A DNA stretch of 64,000 nt from Liquidambar formosana (Eukaryota; Streptophyta; Magnoliopsida; Saxifragales; Altingiaceae). A program made the translations under genes and the position numbers. The stretch is taken from the NCBI GenBank assembly GCA_039720395.1, contig CM077820.1, positions 17,195,923 through 17,259,922 of the forward strand. The letters run 5' to 3'. Positions 55,869 through 64,000 of this stretch are shown piece after piece. Positions within the stretch are counted from its first letter, which is position 1. Every line of letters starts with the position of its first letter. The notes under the pieces were generated by a model that worked only from the letters and a program-made list of their open reading frames with translations, was not told where the DNA came from and searched no databases.

Positions 55869-56245
55869 CTACAGATGGAGAGAAGTATCAACATCAGAAT
55901 TCTCATAACTATTTAATGTGCTGACAATGGCTGCACCAGTAGTGGACTGTGAGTTTATCAAGGGAGTGGTCTTGATGGTTCGAAAATCAGCATGCTTGGT
56001 CGGCGAATTGAGTCCAAGGGAGAGTGAATCATGAAGAGGTGGTGGCCTAGGTGGTAGGAATGACAACTTGGGAGCCACAAAACACATGGTTGGGTAACTT
56101 GGGTTGATCCTTTCTGGCTCTGAGAACAGTTTCAGTGGCTCTTTCTCTTCTCTCCTCTCCTGACTCTTTCCAATCTTCTAAATCTTTCTTGCAATAGTGC
56201 AATGGATGAGCCAACCACTATAGGATCACTACTTTGCCTACCCAT
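55869..56245 (-). pseudogene. small plant-specific protein ending DVDTSLHL, frameshifted
   Basis: The minus-strand ATG at 56,245 opens MGRQSSDPIVVGSSIALLQE and RFRRLERV. After a microsatellite-like GAGAGGAGAG (about 56,145-56,162) the continuation lies in another frame: EPLKLFSEPERINPSYPT, PPPLHDSLSLGLNSPTKHA and ENSDVDTSLHL to the stop at 55,869. The start, the SSIALLQERF helix and the DVDTSLHL end recall a family of about 120-residue plant proteins of unknown function, from memory only. A two-base gain or one-base loss in the AG repeat explains the break; a sequencing error is possible. A TATATATA lies about 70 bp upstream of the ATG. Confidence 0.55.
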
Positions 56246-56329
56246 TTTTATGAGAGCTGGACTCCTAATGGAAATGGGCTTTGAAGGGGACTCGAATGGC
56301 TACATGTGTGAATATATATAGAAGAGGGT

Positions 56330-57130
56330 TGTTTTCTGTATGGCATTAGTTTATGAAATTTACAGCCTCCTAATTTGATTCTGGGTGATGTAATAAGCGG
56401 GAGAATCAGCTACTGCGGAACATAGTACCAGAAGAAAAAGGTTCAGAGGGTAATCTATAGACTTAAGGCATATGATTTGGTGGATGTGAAGGCTAAAGGA
56501 CTTCTTAAGGAGAAAATTGTGAGAAGGTAAGGCTAATGGGAGTTGGCTAGTAGCACTTGGAAGGGTGTATTGGAGGGAATAATAGGTTAGGTGATGCTGT
56601 GTCGACTTGTCTTATAAATCCTGTTGGTTTTGGAGAAGATGAGGTACCTTCTTTGGTTGGTTTTGGAGGGGGGATACCATTTCTTTTATGGGGGCGGATG
56701 TTTTCAACTTACTCCTGTCTTTCGCTTTCAATGGGGTTTGGACAGGAGAGGTTCGGGTGTGCAGAAAAGACAAGGATTAGAAGGACTATATTTGGGAGTT
56801 TTGATTTTTGATTGGACTCTTGTGTGAGGAAACAGGGAGGAAACCCAACAATATGAACCCCCCCATTGGCCCCTTTTAGTCTCCACTGCATAGAGATTTA
56901 GTCCTTCCCATCTGCCCATTCTGCATCCTAGAACCCTTAAATCAATTGTATGGAATTGGACCTTGCATGTATGTCCACGTGATCGGACAATCTCAACCAT
57001 CTGATCTTCAATCACTCTTATTAGGTCAAGATTTTATCACACAAGGCCATAGGGATGGCAAATGTGATCGGGCAATCTCAATTGTCTAATCTTCATTTAC
57101 TTACTTATTAGGTTTAAGATTTTTTCACAC
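56330..57130. other. gene-free DNA
   Basis: Several overlapping plus-strand frames (56,557-56,827) are Gly-rich and have no recognised similarity. The segments 56,975-57,025 and 57,065-57,125 are diverged repeats of each other (GATCGGACAATCTCAACCAT versus GATCGGGCAATCTCAATTGT). Confidence 0.4.
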
Positions 57131-57136
57131 TACATC

Positions 57137-57488
57137 TAGAGATGGCAACCGGAGTGCCCTAAACTTTAACCTGGCCTATTTAAATATATGTGCCCCAAAC
57201 CCGGCCAACCCGGGTTTGAAAATTATATCCCAAATCTGCCCCTAATCCAGTTATATATTTCACAAAGATACCTGATTAGGGGTGGAATGGAACGGGAGAC
57301 CCAACTTAACCCAATATCAAAGCGAACATGAAAATAACATAAAATTAACAATAATTTCTCAAACCCAAACCAAAACCTGATTTAAATTTATAAACCCAAA
57401 ACCGGCCTAGCCATCGATTATATTATTCTCAAACTCATTCCAATAGAGACGGGTTACCTTGATAACCACTCCCACTACCATCCCCTAG
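57137..57488. mobile_element. hAT-type MITE remnant
   Basis: Left TAGAGATGGCAACCGG and right CTACCATCCCCTA are the inverted termini of the family at 651-1,297. The interior carries repeated AACCCAA, CCCGG and GGCC words. Target duplications were not recognised. Confidence 0.45.
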
Positions 57489-57514
57489 CAAAGAATAGAA
57501 TAATTTAGTTTACA

Positions 57515-57640
57515 CCACTAACATTTTGTCCTAGCCTGGTAGGATTATCCACGCACTATAGGTGTAAGGTCTTGGATTGAATCCATGACCTCCTACGTTG
57601 AGGAGGGTCTCAGGTGTGATTGCCAGCTAAACCTTTTGTA
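57515..57640 (+). mobile_element. SINE-like remnant
   Basis: CCTAGCCTGGTAGGATTATC resembles an A-box region and GGTCTTGGATTGAATCC a B box, spaced as in tRNA-derived SINEs. No clear tail or target duplication. Confidence 0.35.
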
Positions 57641-57643
57641 GCT

Positions 57644-58140
57644 CACTACTACAAAAACGTTGATAGATGACTGTACTTAACAGTCATCTTTTAGTAAAAT
57701 AGTCATCTTTATTTTTAGAAAAAACAGTCATCTCTTCAGGCATCATCTTTTATTATCAAATAAGATGACCGTTTTTTACGGTCATCTTTGAGAGTAATAG
57801 ATGACCCTTTTTTAAATACAGTCATGTTTGACTCAAAGAAAGAAGATCCTTTATTCATTAACACGGTCATCTTTTGTGTTATAGATGATCGTTAAAAATG
57901 GTCATATATTCAACAAAACATGACTGGTTTTATCTTAAAAACAGTCATATATTAATATATAAGATGACTGGTTTTAACAGTCATCTTATGTTATTAAAAA
58001 CAGTCATATATTACTATACAAGATGACTGTGTGACTATATAAGATGACTGTTTTTTACAATCATCTTATGTTCTTAAAGCCAGTCATCTTATGTATTAAA
58101 AGATGACTATAAAAAACAGTCATCTTATCTATGGCTCCAT
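57644..58140 (+). mobile_element. CACTA (En/Spm)-like terminus with subterminal repeat array
   Basis: CACTACTACAAAAACG is followed by roughly twenty copies of AGATGAC, or its complement GTCATCT, or near variants, in both orientations. Many pair as AGATGACTGT...ACAGTCATCT palindromes. Dense subterminal repeats behind a CACTA end are the signature of this superfamily, where the transposase binds them. No opposite terminus was found to the right within the window. Confidence 0.6.
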
Positions 58141-58502
58141 TTTTTTTTTTTTTTTTTGGTGGTATTTATATACAAAAAATTTGTCATATACTATTTACTA
58201 CCCTACAAACCTGTCATTAAATTTGATACATCAACCTGTTTATACAAATTACTCAATAATTAAATTCTCAATATGAAATGAAAGAAATTAAGACAAATAG
58301 AAAAAAGAGACAAATAAAATAACAAAGCAAATTAAATTGCTCATATTAATTATAAAACCATCATTTTCATTTTATTGGATTACAATAACATGGTTTCCAA
58401 AGTCACCATTCCCTTGACCCAACTAGTGCTATAATATTTTAGATGTTAAAATGAAAAACATATCTAAAAAGGCAACATCCTCAGAAAAATTTCACCTTTT
58501 GT

Positions 58503-58647
58503 CATGGTGCATGATTCAACTACACAAAAAGAAGCCATCAGGTGAGAAACAAAAAAATAAAAATAAAAAGGGATGAATTTGAAGAGTGAGCCATGGTGCA
58601 TGATTCAACTACACAGAAAAAAGAAGCTAGCCATAAGGTGAGAAACC

Positions 58648-58678
<31 letters not shown>

Positions 58679-58700
58679 AAAAGAAAGAGGACGAATTAGA
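58503..58700 (+). repeat. tandem duplication, about 85-110 bp units
   Basis: CATGGTGCATGATTCAACTA occurs at about 58,504 and 58,591, each followed by CACA(A/G)AAA, AGAAGC, CAT(C/A)AGGTGAGAAAC, an A run, GGATGAAT or GGACGAAT, and AGTGAGC. The second unit is expanded by a long A run. Confidence 0.75.
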
Positions 58701-58709
58701 ATAGTGAGC

Positions 58710-60640
58710 ATTGGATTCTATCTCTTCTCTCATTTGGAAAAAGCATTGAATTTCGGACCTATAACAAGTGATCAAATGCCTTTTTACGCTTCAAACTTGG
58801 CCGTAGATGAGCACTTTCGTGGTTCGTACTTACCTAACCTTACTTTACTGAGGAGGTTTCTACCCGGACTCGAAAGCCTTGCTAACCTCACTCCTTCAAA
58901 GTGTTCCACATTGCCTCTTTATAGCCCTGCCTTTCTTCGGATTCGGTGGAGGTAAGATGGAATCTTCAGCTCACGTAGTACTCTCCTAGATATTAAAAGT
59001 TTCTCTTTCTGCTTGAAAGCGGAGTATGCACTCCCCACTGAACGAAGGTTGACTTCCCTTCGGTTCGCCTCTGATAGCGGATATTGAATCGTCAATAGGT
59101 ATTTACACTTATGATTCCCGGTCTTAAAAAATAGCCGGTTAAATTCAGAAGGAATTCATTAGAGCTAGGCGATCCGAATGACATTTCCGAACATGGATGG
59201 AAGGTTAGGTGAGGACAACAAAAGGCGTTTGATCGGAAATTCCATTTACAGTCTTAGGAAAGGAAATTCAACAGTCTTCAAACTAACTTGAAGGAAGTAA
59301 GGTGACAGGGACGCCGTGAAGGAAGGGCAAGTAAGGGATGAAAAGTCAAGTAAGGGAAGGTAAACCGTTAGGCGAGCTGTAGTGTAAGTGAAAGGTTGCT
59401 TGGGTTCCCAAGGGGAAGGGGATTCTCATTCTTTTTAAGGAATATACCTTACCTTCATTTAAGAATTTACGACTTTTGGAATTCTCTCTGTCGAGACTGT
59501 TGACATGTCCTATTATCAAACCAGTCTGTCTTTCCCTATTCGACGAGGGAATGCTTTTTTTTTAGCCGGGTGAGAACCTTAGCTGCGATCCCATGATGTT
59601 TGAGGTCGTTCGGTCAGGGACGTGTTGCCACGTATTAAGTGTTTAAGGCGAAGGACTCGTTCAAATGTCGTGGGAGGTTCCAGACGTAGAGGGAATTTAG
59701 TGATTGATGTCAATGACTGAGTTCAGTTCCCTATCTGTCGCTCAAATATGAGGAGCTGTTCTCCGCTCCGCCGATCTTGAAATGATGTAGGAGCTTAGCA
59801 AAACGCAGTTGTTATCGTTTCAAGGCTCAGTCCAGCGGTGGGGGTACCCTCCCAGCAAGCAGCTAAGACCAAAGGGACGATCAGCCCGAACGATATCTTA
59901 CGTTAGGAGAACGAAAGAAAGGATGATTCCCTAGGTCTGTGCCAAGCGGGGTAAGGGGGTATGGTATTCCCGGCGACGACGTATGGAGTTTTGTTTCTTG
60001 TAAGTTTGTGTGAGTGTTTATTTTTTAATATTAGGTAGCCAGGCGGTGTTCCGTGACCGAGGGATGCGATGAGCAGTCGCGGTAAGCCCATTTCCGTCTA
60101 GTTCCTGCGTCATCAGTCATTATCTGGTTTTGCCAGTGCTCTCGCTGCGTAGCGTTTCATAATGAATTCCAAGAGCGCATGCGGTAAGCGTCGGGGAGGA
60201 CAAGTCCATGTCAGCCATATATTTATAAGCAACTTACGGTCTTCGTCAGAAGGAGTCGGCGGACTCGAGGCACAAAGTCTAAGGAATGAAAGATTAGGCC
60301 CACGTAGCCCGCACGCCCACTCTAACGCGAACTACTAAACAAACCAAGGGAACAACAACTAACATTGAGAGTTTTGGCCATTTGTAAAGAGAGGAAGGTT
60401 GCTTGCAATACGATCGGGAAACATGGCCAATGAGCGTGCCAAGGAGTTGAAGACGAGACGCTATTAATTAGCAAAGGCTATTTTCGTCTGCCTTCTTTGG
60501 TTGCTTTGTCCGGTCCGACTGTCCGCTTTAGTTTAGCTTCACGTTAGCGGTTTTTTTAGCAGGTTTGGAGCGGAACAAAGCTTCCACAAAAGCTTCAGTG
60601 TTAGTTCGCTCCCATTTCTTTGACTCTATCAAAGCAAAAT
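58710..60640. other. probable mitochondrial DNA insertion (NUMT)
   Basis: For about 1.9 kb the base composition is more balanced, the A/T homopolymers that fill the rest of the window largely vanish, and words typical of plant mitochondrial spacer DNA appear (for example AAGGAAGTAAGGTGACAGGG and GAAAGCGGAGTATGCACTCC). AT-rich nuclear DNA resumes near 60,640. No complete mitochondrial gene was recognised; short open frames (58,593-58,955 plus; 59,903-60,091 minus) resemble non-conserved mitochondrial ORFs. A plastid origin looks less likely. Confidence 0.5.
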
Positions 60641-60649
60641 ATCCCTTCC

Positions 60650-61309
60650 TCTCTCTCTATCTCATCCACACACCTGCAAAAGGCAAAATCTATTTAACAC
60701 AATTCTAATGCAAAATCTATTGAATTAGAATTCTTCAATCACTAACCTTCTTCTAACTTGTACTAAAAAAAATTCTGAGGGGTAGGTTGATAGTCAAAGC
60801 TTGACTTGGCTGGTAGATGAGAAACTGTTTGAATACCACCACAAACCTCCATTAGCAATTTAGCACCCCAAGAAGATAAGAATACCCTTTTTTTTTTTAA
60901 ATAAATAACTAAATATATACTAATACTACCAGGAAGTTAAACCATTATAAACTCAAAAGAAGTAATGTATCAACCAACAAAAGAGGTTGACACCAAGATA
61001 TGAAAAGACAAAGAAATGATATCGTGTATAGAAATGAACATCCATATATATAAAAGTAATGTCGTGTATCTAGAGATCAACTTATTACCTTGACCTCCTC
61101 ATCAAAATGGTATCATATCCACAAGTCTGTTTATCACAAGCTGCTATCACCTAAAAGTGAATAGATTTTCATCCGAGATAAGTTAGCATACATAATTTAT
61201 ATATCACTGGAGATTAATTTAAATAGAACCATGGAAACATCACCACGGCTTAGATGAGTTAGCATACATAATTTATAAGTTAGCATACATAATTTATAAG
61301 TTAGCATAT
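60650..61309. other. gene-free AT-rich DNA
   Basis: Short direct repeats of GTTAGCATACATAATTTATA occur at about 61,257, 61,277 and (shortened) 61,297, next to the solo LTR. Nothing else recognised. Confidence 0.45.
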
Positions 61310-61804
61310 TGTAAACAATCTATACATATTGCACATAGCAAATAAATCACGGGTCTAAGAGTTACCTCTTGCGGAAGAGATCTGAGAAGGACCGTCGCTT
61401 GTCGTTACGAGCCGCAGGTTGCCATATACCATCCAAATGCTGTGAATACAAACCAAGCCTTCGTGTACGCTCTACCATCGCTGTGTGAGTCATAGGGATC
61501 GCTACTAGAGTCCTCCCTTTATTCCACGCTTCCAAATCTATAAGGCCATGGTGATGCCTTAGAGAGAATACTAGAGAAAGAGAAGGGAGAATGGCTGTAC
61601 AGAATGATAGAGGGTGCATAAAGAGGCTAACCCTAATTTGTAGAGAAAGCCACCTTAAATAGTTTCCTATAAGTCCTAAACCTAATAGGACTAGGGTTTC
61701 ACACACAATTGGAAACCCACTTAATAGGAAACACTTATGAGGTCCACTACCCGCATGTGGGTGGACCATGGGTATGGGTCACGTACCTGACCCGAATATT
61801 AACA
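61310..61804 (-). mobile_element. solo LTR, 495 bp
   Basis: On the minus strand it begins TGTTAATATTCGGGTC and ends GATTGTTTACA, with 5-bp ATATG target duplications (plus-strand CATAT at 61,305-61,309 and 61,805-61,809). Phrases such as TAGGAAACTATTTAAGGTGG and a pyrimidine-rich R/U5-like region suit an LTR. The minus-strand frame at 61,362-61,769 lies wholly inside it and is not a gene. Confidence 0.7.
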
Positions 61805-61825
61805 CATATAAATTATGTATGCGTT

Positions 61826-62360
61826 TTACAAAATCAACAGATGGGAAAGCACAAACCAACTTGTAATCAACCACAAAATTGAGTAATGAGGGTTCAAAGA
61901 TGAGTACAATAGCAGAATTAGGCCCGTGATTAGCATTTGGTTTAGGGAGTTTCTTCCACTGCTGAGTGATAGGATTGCAGATGTAGAAGGCCTTCTCTCC
62001 AGTGCGACCTTCATAGCAAGGAAGTCCATTAGAAGAAGCCCTGATATCAACTTGATCGGGCAAAAAGTCAAAGACGGGTCTGGAACACCACGTGCCTTTG
62101 GGTCAAGGGAGATGAATGATGGTGGATCCCCAGGCCTGACAAAAGAGACCTTAGATAGTTCAGAAGGACTTTGATTGGTTGTGTGCAAAGAAGGGAGTTG
62201 AGATCTGTAGCTTCCAGTCCCTACAGACCCCTGTGAACCTGAAAAGTGATTTTGCAGGAAGGAAGGGGAGGGCATGCTCCCTTATTATGTCTTTGAGGTC
62301 TAAGTAGATTTTACTGTTCATAGCTCCAAGGAACCTGCCTGGCTTCTTTCCCCGGTCCAT
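61826..62360 (-). pseudogene. F-box protein gene, frameshifted and truncated
   Basis: From ATG 62,360 the frame gives a diverged F-box (DIIREHALPFLPAKSLFRFT, GVCRDWKLQISTPFFAHNQS). After KSF a shift leads to PGDPPSFISLDPKARGVPDP, and a second shift to DQVDIRASSNGLPCYEGRTG, FYICNPITQQWKKLPKP and VVDYKLVCAFPSVDF, where homology ends about 30 bp before the solo LTR. This resembles the At5g49610-like F-box/FBA subfamily, distinct from the two F-box genes at 19-26 kb. Only about 180 of some 360 codons are present, so it is not expected to work. Confidence 0.7.
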
Positions 62361-62899
62361 CTAACTTTTGGTTAAATGATTCTCCTTCAATTGAACTACA
62401 ATCAGAATTCAAAGTCCATAAGAAAGGAAACTGAGAAACTTACATACAAAAAATAACAATAACGAAAATAGAAAGCAAAGATTACCTCATTCATCCAAGT
62501 GGTTGTCAAGAGCATTACAAGTTGGTTTTGAGAACATGCAGTGATTTAGGATTTAGGATTTAGGACAGAGGTTTAGTTCTCAGTTCGTCTTAAACTCACA
62601 ATATTTCACATCCATGTTATTTAGATAAACCAAAAGGCAACAGTATCCCTTTTTTTTATGGTGGGGTGAGGGGTTGTAATTTGAATTTATCAACACCCCA
62701 AAAAAAAAAAAAAAAAAAAAAAAAAGGGATGAACTACATGGCTCAAAACAAGCACAAACATTAATTTGACAGGAAAAATAGGAATTCAATTTAATTTCTA
62801 AAAGGGCCCAACAAACTGCTCCTCAAGAGGACAACTAAGACCTAAATGATGTTGAAGGACATTAAGACCTTTAAGCTTAGAGAGCTTTGGGGATTGAAC

Positions 62900-63160
62900 A
62901 AAAAATTTGGCCCAATGGGGTCACCACATTCTTCATGACCCAAGAAGAAATTTCCTCTGGATTCTTCCAAGGATTCCTTGCCTCACGGATTTCTACCTCA
63001 TCGTCAACACTGGTTCTTGAACCAAAGATAAAGAACTGGGAGATTCATCATTTACACTACTTCTAGCTTCCGTCCTTGGGCCCCAAAGGACCTTGGACTG
63101 ATTGGACCTTCTATTCCGAAAGTTAATACTAGGGTGATCATGGCTTGGATGAGAGAGCCT
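62900..63160 (-). other. coding-like segment, unassigned
   Basis: The minus strand has two adjoining open pieces: a Ser-rich one ending SPSSLSLVQEPV and, shifted by one base, DDEVEIREARNPWKNPEEIS followed by SWVMKNVVTPLGQIF. The second could begin at a CAG acceptor (CTCCCAG|TTC). The composition looks more like protein-coding DNA than its surroundings, but no family is recognised. It may be an exon of a gene extending outside the window or a pseudogene fragment. Confidence 0.25.
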
Positions 63161-64000
63161 ATTAAGATCTACAGCTTTTTAGAGAGCGCATCAAATAAAT
63201 TTGAATATAAAGTAACTGAGACGCCATCGATTGTGTCTCACAAATAATTTTGTGAATAAACCCTTCTTTGTGAATAAGAAAATTTTAGAAAATGGAAATC
63301 AGCTTCACAAATGAAATTGAAAATTAAAAACAAAAGTATTTCATGAATTTCTAAAATTCATCCTATGAAATCAATTACGGTGCTGATCTAAGTTTTTTAA
63401 ATGGCCCCATTCAAGAAGATGAATTTATACCTTCAATACTATGCAAATTACAATGAATCCATTTGGACAACCAAACATGCCATTATAGATTCACAATGGG
63501 CCTTAACTTCCTTAAACATTTTGGAAATACCAAACCAACCTTGAGGTGGAATATTCAACTGAATAGATTCTCCATGAGAGACCCTAGAAAAAGACTCACC
63601 TAAATTCAGTTGATGCTTCAGGACCTAATTTTGCTTGACAGCTTTATCACAAAAGGTCACAACAATGACTGAAGAGATTGCAATAGCTACATACCTCACA
63701 ACTGTAAGAGTATCAAGGTAACATAAAAATAACAGATGAATAAGGGAGGGCTTAATAGTGGCCACATTTTTTACCTAGTAGATGATCCATGAATAGCAAC
63801 CACGTACATACTGATTCTTTTCAAATTTACGTAATATGTTATAGAGACACATTAGTGGTATAAATCCAGAACTAAAACAAGGGATGGTCAAACCTAAAAA
63901 AAATTGAGACAAACTCTTAAAACTCAAAAGCACAAGATTGTTAAAACAGGGATGCGGTCAAAACACAGAAATCTTTTTTGATTGATATGTTTGTGATAGC
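63161..64000. other. gene-free or unassigned DNA to the window end
   Basis: AT-rich sequence with no recognised gene, RNA or transposon end. It could be intron of a minus-strand gene. Confidence 0.35.

Noticed and set aside
57644..58140. Possible CRISPR-like repeat array
   Set aside because: Short motifs occur in both orientations at irregular spacing in plant nuclear DNA; this is a transposon subterminal repeat pattern.
61362..61769. Minus-strand ORF of 135 codons
   Set aside because: Lies entirely inside the solo LTR and has no protein similarity that I recognise.

Overview
The window is nuclear DNA from a flowering plant, almost certainly a eudicot. It has a TIR-NBS-LRR resistance gene with the usual dicot intron positions, FBA-type F-box genes, a pair of egg-cell ECA1/prolamin-like secreted proteins, AT-rich intergenic DNA full of homopolymers, and a dense, nested load of transposable elements. 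I could not identify the genus.

Layout. 1-11.5 kb: no convincing gene. It holds hAT-, Harbinger-, Helitron- and Stowaway-type non-autonomous elements, a long-inverted-repeat foldback element, LINE 3' ends and a possible relic of a TNL promoter. 11.8-17.6 kb: one TNL gene in five exons (TIR, NB-ARC, LRR, LRR, C-JID plus acidic tail). Motifs are well preserved, but exons 3 and 4 carry three small indels that break the frame. 17.7-20.8 kb: a nest of DNA transposons, including a Pack-MULE carrying a carboxylesterase fragment, abutting a broken F-box gene. 24.5-25.8 kb: an intact F-box gene, head to head with the broken one.

25.7-43.6 kb is a direct tandem duplication that starts inside the 3' end of the intact F-box gene. 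Each copy has one ECA1-like gene (27,991-28,362 and 42,213-42,593, both minus strand). Copy 1 later gained at least four MITE-type insertions. Copy 2 gained a 9.4 kb Sirevirus-like Copia element that has no reverse transcriptase and is itself interrupted by a solo LTR. Each copy therefore supplies an empty-site comparison for insertions in the other, with visible target duplications.

43.7-48.2 kb: a degenerate L1-type LINE with target-site duplication. 48.3-52.9 kb (minus): the first twelve exons of a mitochondrial-type HSP90 gene, introns kept, with stops, frameshifts and no 3' half. 53-58 kb: MITEs, a small conserved gene with a frameshift, and an orphan CACTA-like end packed with palindromic subterminal repeats. 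58.7-60.6 kb: a block of different composition, probably plant mitochondrial DNA. 61.3-62.4 kb: a third, truncated F-box pseudogene cut short next to a solo LTR. The last 1.6 kb is mostly unassigned.

Probably functional protein-coding genes are few: the F-box gene at 24,551-25,768 and the two ECA1-like genes. Coordinates and splice sites were read by eye; no database search or alignment program was available.
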